The notes beneath the pieces are model-generated. The model made no database searches and was not told where the DNA came from. It saw only the letters and a program-made list of their open reading frames with translations. Made by a program: the position numbers and the translations under genes. This document shows, piece after piece, positions 38,503 through 52,500 of a stretch of 64,000 nt of DNA (positions are counted from its first letter, which is position 1; each line of letters begins with the position of its first letter). The stretch is from Cyclospora cayetanensis (taxonomy: Eukaryota > Apicomplexa > Conoidasida > Eucoccidiorida > Eimeriidae): contig NW_020312447.1 of the NCBI RefSeq assembly GCF_002999335.1, positions 62,001-126,000 of the forward strand, read 5' to 3'.

Positions 38503-41500
38503 GGCAATGGAATGAAGTCCCCTACTGACGCCACCAAGTAAGAACAAAATCATTATGGAGGTAGTGCTCGACAATACCAGGCAAAGTTGGGGACGGGGAT
38601 ATTTGGTTTCGAGGGAGAAGACGTCGGGTGTGAACGACCGGAGGGTGGAGAGCTACTAGAAACAGCAAACAAAAACTCAATAAGCTTTCAAGGAAAATCT
38701 TTATACTCCAGAGGCCTGAAAATGCTCTTGGGTCTGGCGCATCGGAAGCTGTCATGTGTGTCCGAGTTGATGGTTCTTCTAGGGTATTTTGATAATATGT
38801 ATCATTTATATCGTCCAATGTGCCTTGTAGTTTTCTCTTTATTGTGTGTTCCCAGGGCGAAAAGAGGCTCAGTCTTTCTCCATCGTGCCAATAAAGCAGC
38901 ACCAAGAGGCAAAACAATGAATGGGCACCAGGAGATGACCATTGGAGAGGCATTAGGTAGCTTGGCTTACCCGGTACTCCATCAACACGATGAGGTGCCT
39001 ATGAGCAGCTTCTTGCAAGCAGAGCGGGGCTTCCGTGCTCCCCACTTCACAAACGGCAACCGGGAAAAGCTTGAATTCAGATTTTTCGGTATTGGAGACT
39101 CTGTTCCCGGCCGTACACGCCTTTTCCCGAGCTATCGAAAAGGGAGCCCACCCTAGCCGACAGCGACGGGGAAGGGACGTATGCGGGGAGGCTCCAGACG
39201 CGTCACCACGCCAGGTGGCATTGATTCAGCTTGCGCTTAAAGGACACTTGGCATCTGTGATAGTTAGTGAACCCAAATGAGTGTGATAACGAGCAAATAG
39301 AGGCATTTTCAGGTTTCCAGCTCAGTGCCTATTGCTATGCATCTGGGCATAAGAGCACACAGTGGCCCGTAGCCGCCTGCATACGAATAATAAATTGATA
39401 ACACCAAGGTAAGCCTGCAACTAGTGTGTGCAACGTTCACGTTCCACGATGGGTAAATGGTGAAATTGGCGCCTTCGGCAGCAACGACTTCAATCATTGA
39501 GTGCAAATAAACCTTTTTTCTCTTGAATCTGCCCCTCTGCTGAGTTCCGAGTGTTTAAATCTCTTTAGGGAACCCTCAAAGGCGTCCCTATGGGAACCTA
39601 TAGCTGGCTGGCTTTATGGCATCAGAAATAAATTATGCGAAGGGAAACGCCGCAAGTACTTCACCTTTAAAAATAGTTGTTTTGCCCCCGAGGCGTAGGT
39701 CCAGGGAGGACGGCACGGTAGAGTGAGCACAGGGAGCTACCATTCTCCATTTGAATCTCACGGCTACTCTCCAGAAGCAGTGCTAAGAGAAAGTGACGGA
39801 GAAGGAGCAGCAAGAGTCCCAATAGTCTAAAGAATTGGCGAGAAGTGTTATGTGGAGGGTGTATTATCGTATAAATGAATAGCTACTCGGGGATCTGGCA
39901 CCACGAACAATGGAGAAATGGGACGGGGAAGGGCCGTTTTCACTATCGCGGCAACGGGGTGTCGGCATGGAGGACAAACCTCAGAGGCGCTGTGCGGCTT
40001 GTCGAGGCAAGTGACTTCCACGCTACTAGAGTAGCTTACTTTTCTGGGATAAGTCGACCTGCCGCATGCTAGGCAGCCCAAAGAGAGCTGTAGGCCGTCA
40101 GAAAGCGTGTGCACACCTCCATGAGTCAAATAATTTGGGGTCTGGAGGAGGAGCACTCACTGGTAGACGTGAATGCCACCTTACTTGCTCCAACGGCCCA
40201 TCCAGACAGCTCCGATCCCATCGAAGGCAAGGTAGTCAGTGTCATACAGCTGACGGGCAGCGTATGAACCAAAAAGTTCAACTTTTGGGGCGTGCGCGAG
40301 CCATGGAGTTATGTCATTTGACTCTGCACAAAATACTCCTAGAGCGAAATTGCCCAGGGCGGGCTTCCACTCTCAGTGGATCATCACACAGCAGACATGT
40401 AGCTTTGTAGTATGGGCGCAGCATCAAGAGAAATGTTCGCCTATAGGAATAGCAGACGTCTACGACGCCCTCGCATACGTAGTAGGTTCGATGCAGCAGG
40501 AGCAGCAACAAGGAAGTATGGCTAGAAGGCATGCGGTCATGGAAGCAAAGAAACGAGTGTGAAATAAATCGCTGGTTCGCTGACGATGCAGAATAAGAAC
40601 CAGCATAGTGAGCTGCAGCAGCAGCAGGTAGTAAAGGTTGGCAGAACGAAGGACAACAATAGGTGCATATGACACAGATGCTCTAGTTTGAGTGATATCG
40701 GCACAGCAAAAGGCAAGCAGCTGCTAGGTTGTGAGGAAAGCGCACCAAAGTGATCACAGCTAGGGGAATGCTTGTCATCGCAGGGGCAACAAGAGCTCCG
40801 CCAGCTAGTATGGCAAAATGCCAACAAAGCCTGAGATGGGTGTCAGCAAACGCGAGAATATCTTAGGCCACTTGCTTGAGTCCCTGCACCATCGACTGGA
40901 AAAGGTCACTGTAGAGCCTTTGATACTACGGACGCAGAGCGCATCTCACGGGCTAAAGTGATAGATACGAAAATGGCATCCTGCGTCGCTGAGGCCTACA
41001 ATGGGCCAGAAACACGCCTGACAAGATTGACTAGAGCAACCTGGGTAGCAGAATGAATGCGGTTGACCAGAATATAGCGCCACATAAAGGCATACCATTT
41101 ACACTACCAGCATATAAGGTACATGCACACAGGTGTGAATCTTCTTAGCGGAAGTCAGATGCTTCACGCCTACACACATATGAAACGAAACACAACTAAA
41201 GAGACCCCAACTGCTGCAATAGTCCCTGCAGCAACAGTGCCACGTGCAGGTGTGCAAATCACACAATGCATGTACCAGTACTGGATTCTATCATAATGGT
41301 CAGCTGTCATCTGCGATGTGCCTGCTGCACTCGCTGAGGCACAGCTGGTACGAGGCCTGATGTATCTGTTTCTAAACCAAGCCTGTATGAAGCAGCAAGG
41401 GGCTCTTCAGGGGCACTCCTCCTTGCTGCGCTTTACGACAAAGTAGGATGGGAATGTCGGAACACGCCGCCCTTCATCCCCGTATGATTGATATCTTGGC

Positions 41501-44487
41501 GGCAGCAGCAGTGGCTGTAACGTGACATGCACCGCTGCTTTGCAAGTACCGGTGGCCCATAGTCAGCCTGCGCGAGTGTAGCAGCAAGCTGCTCACACCA
41601 AGCAGCTATGTTGGACCTCCCAACAACTAGGGCATTCTCGTAAAGACCCCTACACCAAAACAAATGGCTTCCTCAGCTGAAAAATAGCATTTGCTTTGAC
41701 ACTGAGTACACACACAGATAGCGGTTGAGGCCATAAAAGCCCTAGGCCCCTCAAACGTCGCAGAGTAGCCAACAGAGTGCATTTGTTAGGCGTAGCTGCT
41801 AAAAAACTTCAGATTTGACTTTTGCGACAAGGAGTTATGCAAATGAACATACTGTGAGGAATAATAACAAAGAGCTGCAAATAGCATTCATGTAGAAAGC
41901 ATGGTAGTGCCACAGACTGCCCATGAGCTGACAACGAGGCAACCAAAGCAGCCTCAGTGGACCTTCCTAGTCAATTACCAGTAGCTGCTACTAGATTTGG
42001 GAACTTAAGAAGTAAGGAACCGCAATGATAAACTTGGCTTGATTTGCTGGAATATTCTAGTCGATTGACTCCAGGGAAGACCCACATGGGTTGCTCCGTT
42101 GGCTGGATTGTCCTGTGGAAATCTCTTTGAAGGACTGATGGTTCTTGTTCACATATGCATTCTTGGACTGCGTCCTTATACAAGTAATACCACACAGCAG
42201 CGTGCTAGCAACGGCTTGCTATCCCTCAAGGGCTGTGCCTCTGATAAAATGAAGTGTACAGCCGCAAGTTGGGAAGCCTGTGCTGTTTTGCCGAACACTC
42301 TAGCTGCTGCTTCTTGTTGAGTAAGCATAACAACTGCTCAGCAATTCCTAACCACAAGCTCCAGCGAGGGCAGAGCGACGCCTTTCTTGGGGAAGGCTTG
42401 GCCATTTTGGGGGGGGCCGAGGATATAACAGCAAAGCATCCGAAGACAGCCAGCAGCTGATGATTACGCAGGTCGATAAGGTGATTCTGGACTACCAGAA
42501 AAAGCGATAAGTTTTGGTGTACAGTGAACCTCCGCTGCAGCACTTTTGTTATGCTTGCTCATGGGCCACAACCTCCCGGGGCCAATGCAGATATGTAGAG
42601 GCTTGGTGGATCAAAGAGACCTCTGGTCTGGATCAAAGTATGACCAACTTCACTCTTCCTTTGCTGATATATTCCTCTCTCATGAAACCTCTGTGCATAA
42701 AGCGTATCTCGGTGCAGCACACTGAATCCATGCGGAAGGCCTGTGGAGGCGATAACTCCCTATGGGCTCTCCTGTACCAGTCCTTTATACGGACCTTCGA
42801 CTGTGTCAACAAGCACCCTCCACGCCCTGCAAACCTCAGCAAAGTATGTACACGAGGTCAATTGGGTGCATGAATTGCGTGTAGATTCTTAGGATTCAGC
42901 CGGAAGTCCGGGTGTGCTGGAGTTTACGTTCTAGTCCAACGGAATGCGGGGAGCTGTGGGTTTCTTAGTTGCAGGTTTGGAGCTGTCCCGTCTCGTGTCA
43001 CTCCTTAACTGTACTAAGCGCTAAACCAAACCGTTCCGCTATGCTCATCGAAGTTGACTAAAGCTCTTTACCCTTCGATGGAGATAGGTTCGGCCAGAAG
43101 GAGAAAGGGGATGGCGGACGTTACAGGGAGCAGAGGACGGAGTCTCCCAGCTTTATTCAGTCATACAGTTCACGAACGGACAGAATACAGCAAGAAATGA
43201 AATAAATGGCTTTTCTTACTGAGTGTGCGCAAGGACACATGAATGGGAAAGGGGCTATGGGTGCTGTTCCATCGACAAAAAAGGCATTAGTCTCTGATAG
43301 TAGCTGTATGTTAAGGTCTGCAGTGTACACGAGTAACAACCAATTCAGTGCCACTTGTTTTGTTGGGAGCATGTTTAGGCCTATTAAGTCCGTTAACTGT
43401 TCCTCATTCTCTGTTGGAGCCACTGGCTACGAAGTTCCCCGTATTCGAATAACATTGTTTGATGCCTAGGGTGTCGACTGTGCGTTTTTTTTAACTCAAC
43501 ATGTATGTATATATATATAGCGTATAGTTGTGTCTTTTCGACAGACTTCGCTTAGCTCCGTACGAACGACGCCTAAATACCCACTGGAGTCCCTTACACC
43601 AATTTCAGGTGACCCGTCTGTCCCTTGACGCCTCTTTACCAGCAGTGTGTATAAGGAGACTCCTGAATTCTTGCCTTAGTTTAGGGATCCATTGCAATTT
43701 TATGGGGAACCAAAAAACTATTTCACGCTCGATTGCTGCTTTGGTGCATTACAGTTACCTTGAACACTCTACAGCAGCAAAAATGTCCCAAGACTTTTCC
43801 CTCGAAGCCCCAACAACAGAGACCTCCTTACCCGGCATGGCAGTCTTATGGCGTGGTCCTCCGGTATTGTACCTTAGCGTTTGGGCTATATTCTGCGTTT
43901 TTGTCGTCGACAGCCTTTGAGTGACCTGACATATGTGAAAGGCAGGCAGATAGGCCTAATAGGGCCGATGGATTTGTGGGCTGACCTCCGAACTACTACA
44001 AGCCCTTCGGGCCTTTGATCCCTAAGCTTCCCATAGCATTTCAGCTGCAGTGAACTATACGGAAGTAGCTGCGGACCAACAGTTTCAGCCTGTTAGCCAT
44101 GAGCGGTAAGTTCTTTGCCTTGGAATTCAGTGCTCAGGACTCCTTTGAGTGCGAGACTTCTAGGCAGTAAGACTGCCATAGAGACGTATCCGGCACAACC
44201 TCTATGATTTCTTTTACTCTAGGGGATACTACTCAGGGAGCAGAACCGCTATACCTATGCCCTGGCGGTAGGGTGCTCTATGCGACGTTGTGCTGCCCCC
44301 GTTCTGCCGTCTATTCACTAGAGGTCATGGAAAAAAAAATAAGATGATCAACTTGCACCGCGGCTTCTGCTCCCTATGCCCATCACTCAAGGTACGCCCT
44401 GCAGGGAAGACCCTTGGCAGTAGCTAGAGCGATCCTCTTGATCGTACCCAGTGCTTAGCCTCGAAAGGAGGCAGTGATTCTAGCCAA
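38503..44487. other. Gene-poor stretch with a few candidate exons
   Basis: No long splice-consistent gene was found. Candidates on the plus strand are about 39005-39280 (ends in LASVIVSEPK, TGA), the small ORF starting at 40311 listed separately, 42514-42873, and 43733-43924 (Pro/Gln-rich then hydrophobic, TGA). Minus ORFs such as 41433-41663 and 39848-40156 are open but have no partners. The remainder shows nothing recognisable. Confidence 0.4.
40311..40672 (+). CDS. Possible small hypothetical protein
   Basis: An ATG at 40311 opens 82 codons reading MSFDSAQNTP at the start and a helical SMQQEQQQGSMARRHAVMEA segment near the end. A phase-0 GT donor at 40557 and AG acceptor ending at 40591 would add a Gln-rich exon (NKNQHSELQQQQ) ending in TGA at 40672. 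The implied intron is only 35 bases; without it the ORF stops at 40562. No family was recognised. A competing ATG at 40409 in another frame starts MGAASREMF. Confidence 0.25.
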
Positions 44488-47400
44488 ATGGACGCTAAGG
44501 AGGCAAAAGAAGAAGAGGGGGAGAGTGCAGGGGTGGGAAGCAAACCACAAGTACAGTTGCGCCTAGATCTTCAAAGGGCTAGAGGGCAGTGCGAGAGTCC
44601 CCGTAGCAGCATCAGCGATGGGAACAGCATCAGTAGCAGGGAACTGCAGCCTGAACATTCCATTTCAGCGGTAACGGAGCTTCAACTCGGCGTCGTGGGT
44701 AAAACCACGAGGTCTCAGGACACGGCGCTGCCGCCAGGTGTACCCCAGGCACAGCTTAAGGTCTTCGTTACACCAAAGCCTTGCGCTGCAAAACAGCAGC
44801 TGGACCTGTAAGACCGCACGATGTCCGAACATCTCGAATCAAAGAGTCTGTCTCAAAGCACTGAGGAGACGAAAGTGAGGAAAAATTAGTGTACTGCAGC
44901 TGCTGATGCTGTCGATACTCCTGCTGTTACGCCTGCTGCTGCTACAGAAGTGCAGTTGGCGGGAATTCACATGAAGAAAACGTATTCGGTTTGACAGCTG
45001 CGCCAAATCTCGAGAATGCTCAGTCCATACCGCGTTTCCTTGCGGACTATTCGGCAGATTTACCAGGTGCCATCCTTTCCTCCGGCCAAGCCTCGGTTGA
45101 CCCGTGCGAGGGCGCGTACCAGGAGCACTCGTCACAGGGCGAGCCGGAAAAGGCGGGTACAATAGAGGCCATCAAAAGGTCCCTGATCTTTAACCTCGAC
45201 TGGAGCCAAGCATACAGCGTAGCCGCTCAAGCAGACGAGGAAACATGTATGACCGTATGCTGCTGCTTGCGGGCTTGGTACAGTGCCCTGAGGCGCTAAT
45301 GCTTCTTTTACTGCTTGCGCTGTTGGTGCGGCTTCTCTTCTTGCTCCCTTGGCTAAGGCAGTCAGGGCTATAACTTGCGGGCCGCTCCTAATAACTTTGC
45401 GGAGTTGAACCCGCGTTGTTGGAGTTGTTGCCTCTGAATCGACTGCGCTGGTGATATACTGAAGGTTATAACTCACTAATGAAGCTCCACTGCTCAGTTG
45501 TGATGCATTGGCTTTGCTGCAGCAGCAGAGCACGATGCAAATCGTGTGGTGCGAGAGTTGCTACTGCGAGAGCAGCGTGATCTAATGCAGATGGAGAGTG
45601 TGCTTCAGAGGGAAGATCTGAGGCGCGAGCTTGCGGTGCTGAACCAGGTGCTGCGTGGTTGGGATAAGGTCGAAGCTTTAGACAAACAGCTCGAAGCCGC
45701 TGAAAGGAGGCTGGAAGAGGTTGAAGCAGCAGTTCTCGCTGTGAGGACTCAACTGAGGTACAACCACATTCAGCTAGCTGCTGCAAAGACCGAAGTTGCA
45801 CAGATCACCGCGGCACGCGGCGCAGGGACGCTGAGCAGATATAATAGGGGGCACAGAGAGAATGGCTGTGTAGCCTCAAGGGCCGACCTCTTCTTAGGTC
45901 GTGACAACAGCTGGGTGGACTTCATGATTCTTGATGTTTTCGCTGCTGCAGAGACAGCTGTACAGAAGGTAGCCGGGATGAGAGTGAGAGCCAGATTGAC
46001 ACGACAACCACTATTCCTGCACCATTGCCTCCATATGGTGCTTCTGATAGTGCGAAGGGGGCTTCATAACAGCAGAAGCCGCAGCGCCGCCTCCATTAAC
46101 CGTATCTCAAGCGAGAGCATAGGCTTCATGCCTCTTGTTCCCTACCGATTGGCAGAGCTCCTATCTCCTCATCCGTTCCTCATGAGTCTTCCCTTCCTTC
46201 ACAAGGGTGCATTGTAGGGTCAGTGTCCCCCGACCTGAGCTCGCCATATGTGGATTCAGGTCTTGAAACGCGAGTGCCACGTGGCGGCTCTCCCTTACAG
46301 CGGCTGCAGCCGGTGCGACGCCTGCAGCGTGCAGCGGGGACCTTCAGGCTCTCAAAGGCTCCAAGAAACCTGCGGCGGCGGTTGCAGCAAGCAGCAACAG
46401 CTGCTAGTGCTGCGTCTGTTGGGGCAACGCAAGCCTCCGACTGTTGCGACCAAGGGCACGTAGTGCGTGAGCGGGGAACCAGGCTCCTGCGTGCGTCAGT
46501 AGCGGGACCTGTGGCACCAGCAGCAGCAGTAAGAGAAGGCGTACCCACGTCAGTAGTTTCGACGATACGTGGGCAGACAGCTTCTAAAACCGATGCAGGA
46601 ACACCTGCATCCTCACAAGCAGCAACAACACCAGCAGAAATAGGGTTCTGGCGGGTTGTTACTAGGCGTAGAAAGCATCGTAGAGACTCTGGCTTTAAAA
46701 GATACAATTGTGGCCGAAGTGCCCTAGCATGCAACGCCCCGCAACCGGCATACTCCTCAGAAGGTGCTATAACAACAGCGCAAGAAGACACAGCAGCGCT
46801 TTGCAGCACCACTCACGCTGAAGATGAAAGGGTAGAGGCTGGACCAAAACAATGCTATTCAAATGGGTGCCACTCAATGGAGGCCACTGCTGCACCCACA
46901 CTCGCAGGCGACCCCTCAACTGCCTTCGTGTGGGTTGAAATCCCGTAAACAAACTTTCACACGAAGCTAAATATAGGATTTCAGCGTTGAACTGTGTTTT
47001 TAGTGGTGGGTCATGGGGTCTGTGACTTATTCTATGTTGGCTGTGCAAATGATAAGGCGTACAGGCACTCTGAAGAGGCTCTGGAAGAGCTACTAGCAAT
47101 AGACAAAAGGCTGGAAGAGCTAGCTAGCCAGATGGCTGCCCAGCAGGTCGTCTGGAACGTACAGCTGGCATCGTCTACATTTCAGGAGCTACCTGAATCC
47201 ACTCCAAAACCAGTGGGAGAGCAGCCGGCAGCCCTCCTGGATATCCCAATTAAGAATGGTCCTGTGGTATCGCGCGCCTCAGAGGGGCATTTTGAATCAG
47301 AATGGACCATGCAACATGAGGTAAACTATCCAGCACAGACGAATGCATCGGCTAAAGGCGGCGAAACCTCATTTTCTTCCTCATGCCATTTGGTGGCCAC

Positions 47401-47508
47401 TCGCTTCCCCCAGCATCGCCACGTCGGCCGCCGCAGCCACAGCAGTACTACCCTTTCAAGATGTTGCACGAATCTCCAGCCAGGAAATACGCGTTTCCGC
47501 AGCCGTAG
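44488..47508 (+). CDS. Hypothetical coiled-coil protein, about 700 residues
   Basis: Phase-matched exons are 44488-44807 (ATG, acidic start MDAKEAKEEEGE), 44948-45246, 45523-45757, about 45952-46060, about 46110-46944, 47065-47320 and 47437-47508 (TAG, ending KYAFPQP). The N-terminal third is polar and Ser-rich. Exon 3 is a strong coiled coil (ALDKQLEAAERRLEEVEAA). The fifth exon is Arg/Ala/Ser-rich and disordered-looking, and exon 6 has a second coil (LLAIDKRLEELASQM). No known domain was recognised. The junction between the fourth and fifth exons is unresolved: two in-frame stops near 46065 and 46107 separate them and no clean donor was found. The large minus-strand ORF at 46180-46812 is the shadow of the Arg/Ala-rich exon. 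Confidence 0.6.
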
Positions 47509-49533
47509 CAGCTGAGGATCTGAGTAGCTGACACTTCGCGTGCGGGCGCCTCAGAACCGTTGAAACGGGGGGGAAATCAACCTCTATGAGAAAAAGGCCC
47601 ATCCCGAAGGGCCGTGGAGAGAGCTGCAAAGCATCGATGCAGCAGATGTACCTAGGGCAGCGAGAAAGGCGTGATATAAGAACAGTGGCGAATCCCAATA
47701 AGAGGAGCGGCGGTATCCTCGTTAGGGGCCCTTGACCAATCACAATAGTTATGCTAAATCTCGCCATGCGGAACCTCGCCGCGGCAAACTGAGGTGCGAG
47801 GATTCCCTAGCTGGCATGGTGTACTGATCTCACTGCACGCGAAGTCTTGCTATGTCGAAGAGTTCTCTCCGAAAGCTGTTTTGTAAACGGATATCAACTT
47901 ATGGCAACAAGTCCAACAGCTGCAAGAGCCTTAAGCTGTAGATGAGGGACAGCGAGAGCACTAGCGGCACAAGCCACAGACGTAGCTGGTGCATTTTCCG
48001 TTGCTGTAGCAGCCCTTGAATAGCTCTTGGAACCTCTGTAAGTTCTCTTGGGGCCTTCAGCATATCAATGCGACCGTGTACAACAGTATTTTAGGCAACG
48101 AAAGGTAGTTCCACAAGAGGGCCCCGTTGGGAGGATTTCAAGGCCTTCAGGAGCTATTGTAGTGCATGCCCTCCTGGAATCTCCGCGAGGCTCCCTGCTT
48201 CGAGAGCCGGACTCAAGTTGGCACCTATGTACTGCAGAACGCTTCAGGGATTCGGCATACGAGACTTCGCCCAGATGGGGAATGGAAAACGGCGTGGAAC
48301 TTGGGGGGACTATGTTAAGTAGCATATCAAACCCCAAGCTCACTAAAAAAAAATTTCCAGGTTCACGTACTAGAGACTAAGAGATTTTTGAATCCTTGAG
48401 CACGAATAAGTGCCCTCCAAGCTTCTGTACCGGTTGCCTTTGACGACACTCATATCCCCCAGAGAAGCGTGTCAACTGGGACTGTACCCCAAGTCTTTCA
48501 TACTTTATGGCGGCAGGGTATGTTAGGCTACAGTAGAAGTCGTTTTGGCGCTCGGACAGCGAACCACTATTTTCTGCCCCGAAGGCTCGAGCGCTGCTGA
48601 GCTCCCCGTTATCCAGCAAACTACAGAGTATGTGCCAACTCAGTTGTAGGCTTGACCCATAAGCCTCCCTGTGCATCAGTGTGTTCATCTTCGTCCGCCT
48701 CCTTATCTGGCTCTGTACATTCCCCGTTTTGGCTGGTTTTTGTGCCTCCGCTAAGTACTATTGCTCCCCCTCGCAGGATAAGGGGGCAACACATCCCACA
48801 AAAAGCCCTCTTTTGTGCCCCCCTTTCTCCATTCCGAGCCACAAACTTGTTGTGAGCAGTCTCTGGCGGGTGTTTTAGGGCCTTCGGCTAAGGCGCAGCT
48901 TCGGGGAGGCACATTGTGTGGGTAGCTCCTGTTCTCCAGAATGCCAATGCATGTGAGTAGGAGAGATTGAGCTCTGAAGCCTATAAAATCCACAATTGGT
49001 TCCATTTTTGCCGGCACAGAGTGTCGCCCATCAGGCGAGTTTGCATGCCCCCTTGCTCAGCGGGCCAGCACACAGCGGCGGGCGTCTCCATCCTCGTTAT
49101 TATTCAAGAGCGCGAAATCAGAGGGCCGACCTTCCAATGAATGCTCTATGCCTACTTTTTAGATTTGCTATGACTGTTTTGCGCGTGTGCCCAACTTGGA
49201 AGATCTCATTTTGTCTACCGGGACTCGGGTCTAAACGCCGGCAGCGCTGTGCGGACTGCTCCTTTTTCGTCGTGTCTTGTAGAGCCAATGCGCCAAGTGG
49301 CAAGAATAACATGGTCCTTGTAGTTCCTCATTAATCGCATCCGCGAAGGTGAATACACGTCGCTGCGTCGTAGGAGTTTGGTTGCAAGGAGGAGTTCGTA
49401 ACCGATTGCGTGTTAAACTCGTCGATACCCACTTCTCCTCCGCAGCATATCGGGTCTAAACCAAATATCCCAAGAAAGAGCTCAAATCCCGGTGTATTAA
49501 TTATCGCCTTAATCGACACTCCGGCTCGCAATA
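47509..49533. other. Stretch between genes with unresolved open frames
   Basis: No gene could be modelled. Plus-strand open stretches at 48048-48380 and about 48394-48600 look mildly protein-like but lack a start and matching splice sites. The right end presumably carries the promoter of the PanC gene. Confidence 0.4.
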
Positions 49534-52500
49534 ATGGTGTCTGCGAGTTCTCCGATGGTCGTCCTCCCTTCCGCGAGTCTTCCGCGGGAGATGCTTATTC
49601 TTCGGACTTCTTCTGAGGTGGCAGTTCACCGCAGCAGGCGTCCGCCGCTGCGTGAGGGCTTTCCCCCCTCTTGCCCGATTCTGGGTGCGACGGAAGAGCA
49701 GCAGCTGCTGCAGCGGCAAGAGGCCACAGCCGGTGGCTCACATGTGGGGCCCCGCAGGCGGATCGGCTTTGTGCCGACGTTGGGGGGCCTCCATGAGGGT
49801 CACCTTTCCCTCATCAGGGCGGCGAGCCGCCAGTGTGATGAGGTGTGGGTATCGATATTCTTGAACCCAACGCAGTTTCAGAGCCAGAACGACTTCGACT
49901 CGTATCCAGGGGATCTGCAGAGCGACATTCAGCTCCTTCGCACCAAGACGGAAACGCAAGTCCTTTTCCTCCCAGACGTGCGGGAGATGTATCCGAATCT
50001 TGCGCAGCGAGAAGCCCGAGATGACACGGGAGCTCAGGGAACCCCAGTAGGGACACAAAGTGCAGAGGCATCGTTTGCGGATCTCGAGATCAACTTTCGC
50101 AACATTGAATGCTGTCCTGGGGAGGGCAGCCGGAGACCGGGATTCTTTAAGGGTAAGGATGGCTGAACTGTACAGACACTTCGGCCACAGGGCTGCACTT
50201 GCCATGTACGCAAGCACAACACATATCTGGAGCAAGAATTGAAAAAGCCTCTACAGAGCATGAGCAGTCGTAGGTACCTTGCATAGTGGCCTGCAGAGAT
50301 GGAAAGCCCGCCTAAACCGAATTTTGCATGTAGGCTGATAGCTCGGTTCCTGTTAAAGATCTTGCGGGGAGGGCGGCGGCTCGCTGAAGAGTGGCGGTAG
50401 GGGAGGCCCCCACCCTTGTGCGAATAATTGGCAGTAGGCTGTGCCTCTTATGTCCGCAAGCCTCGCGAGTCTAACATGAGAATAGAAGGGTCCTCTGCTT
50501 ATAGGGTTCGCCTGATTCTTCCTACTCCGGCCGCACTCTATCTCAGTTTATGCGTCTGTAACTGTCTGTATCCCTGGGCCTGTTCCCTGCCTCTGTGTGT
50601 GTTGCCTCCTCCCCTGCTGACCTTGACCGCGTGCGTGTCATTTACCTTAACTGCACTGGAAGCTGCATAGGCCTGCGCCCGCCTGCTGTTCTCGCTCTCG
50701 CGCGGTGTATGACCCTTCGCTGCCGTCAATAGGGCCTCCTCTGTATCGGTCCCTGGAGAATTACAGTAGTGCCTCCATCACTGTGCCCCTCCGTGGTTTT
50801 TTCAGCCTCTTTGCTCTCCTCCGACTTCTCGAGAGTTCCTGGGGTGTCTCTTCTGGTCTGTCCAGCTGCCTTTGTAGTGGTGGACTTAAACCGGCTGACA
50901 CCGGCACGATATTTCGAAACGGAGAACATGTGTATGTGTGACGCTACTGCTCTGTGTCTGTAGGTGTTGGTCAAATCGTGCAGAAATTGTTTGCTCTGGT
51001 GCGGCCTACGCATGTCTTCTTCGGTCAGAAGGACTTCCTGCAGACTGTCTGCGTTAGGGCCCTTGTGCGATGCAGCTGCCTAGACACCCGCGTGCTGCTG
51101 TGTCCCATCGCGCGCCTCCCCTCTGGCCTGCCTCTTTCATCTAGAAACAATAGACTCAACAAAGAGCAAATGCAACTTGCACATGATGCATCCTTGGTTC
51201 TTAAGGAAGTAAGGCGCCACAGTGGCAACGGATCAGACATCCCCAAATTGCATTGCGTATCTATTCCAGGGGTGTTTTCTAGGCTCTGGAGGAGGACGTA
51301 GGTCCCCATTCGTAGGGAACCCCTTAGTGTCGCGGAAGCTCCATGCCGTCTCCTAGCTGGTCTTTGAATTAAAAAGAATCTCCCTGGGAGAGAGAGGTGC
51401 AGGCTGCTGCCGGCCCCTGACTTGTTTGTGCAGGTTGAGACCCTCTACGAAAAGGGGGTTCGGGAGGTTGCAGCTCTAGAAGCAGCAGCAACGGCAGCTG
51501 CAGCGCGTGTGGGCGTCCCTCTGTACTATGTTGCCTTTAACCGACAGGCCGACGGAGACCCCCTGGTGGAAACAAGCGACTCGCCGAGCGGCCCCCTCCA
51601 GCTGCCGTGCAACGAGCAAATCTGCGTTGCTGTGGCCATAAAGGTTTCCCCAGACTGTACCATTGTTGATAACTTCATCCTTTCGGACACACACAAGTAA
51701 GCGAAGATGTGGGGGGATTGGGGTCTCTCCTCGCACACGCAGAGGGAGGTTAAACAGCGTGCTTGTGTTTGTGAAAGGGGCAGCGTAGGGGTGTGGCTGG
51801 TGTCCTATTGTAGCGAAGCCGCCGGATATGCGGCCACATGCCCGCTTGCATACGGATTCAGATTTCAGTAGGGGTGGCCGTGCGGGTTCGGCTAAGCACA
51901 TGCTGCTTGAGCGTGCACTGCGGCACTCAAGTTGACTGGGTCTGGTTGCTCGAGTGTAGCTGCAGCTAAGCGTTCTTGTCAGCAATTCACGGAGGTGTTC
52001 TAGTAGGTTTGTTGCTACTGCTTCTGGCCTAGGCACGGAGACCTACTGCCTCCCCTCCTCAACTCCCCAGAGGCAGTCGCAGGCCCTTCCGTCGCCCTTC
52101 TCCCACCGCACGCGGCTCCCTGTGTGCTGCTGCTGCGCTCCCTGTCCCTTCGGCTGTTCCACATGGATCCGGCACGGGGAGCTCCAGGAGAGGAGAAGAT
52201 TCTTGGGGAGCTGGAAGCCCTAGAGCTGTCAGACGCCGCTGTTCAGCGCCTTTCGGGGGAGGAGCAGCGGGTGTTGTGGCCCTGGGGTGCTTGGAGTGAA
52301 AAGAAACGTAGGACTGACGACGCTCCGCAGACGGAGTACTTTCTTCTCAGAGACCACAAGGAACCGAACGCAAGCACCCTCATTGCCTACCTTGCTTTCA
52401 CGAGGGGCCCTGGAAAATCAACAAGTGCCTCCGAGCGCCTCATTGAGATCCAGAGGCTCTTTGTCGCTCCCAGTCGCAGACGCAGTGGCCTGGGTGAGGC

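Noticed and set aside
43500..43530. TATA-like AT dinucleotide run as a promoter
   Set aside because: It is a short simple repeat with no gene clearly starting downstream; it cannot be supported as a promoter.
37195..43690. Scattered TTTAGGG heptamers (for example near 37204, 37264, 39566, 43680)
   Set aside because: Only isolated single copies occur; there is no tandem array, so no telomere or telomeric repeat block is claimed.
46180..46812. Minus-strand 210-residue ORF
   Set aside because: It is the shadow of the Arg/Ala-rich exon, which connects in phase 2 to the next plus-strand exon.
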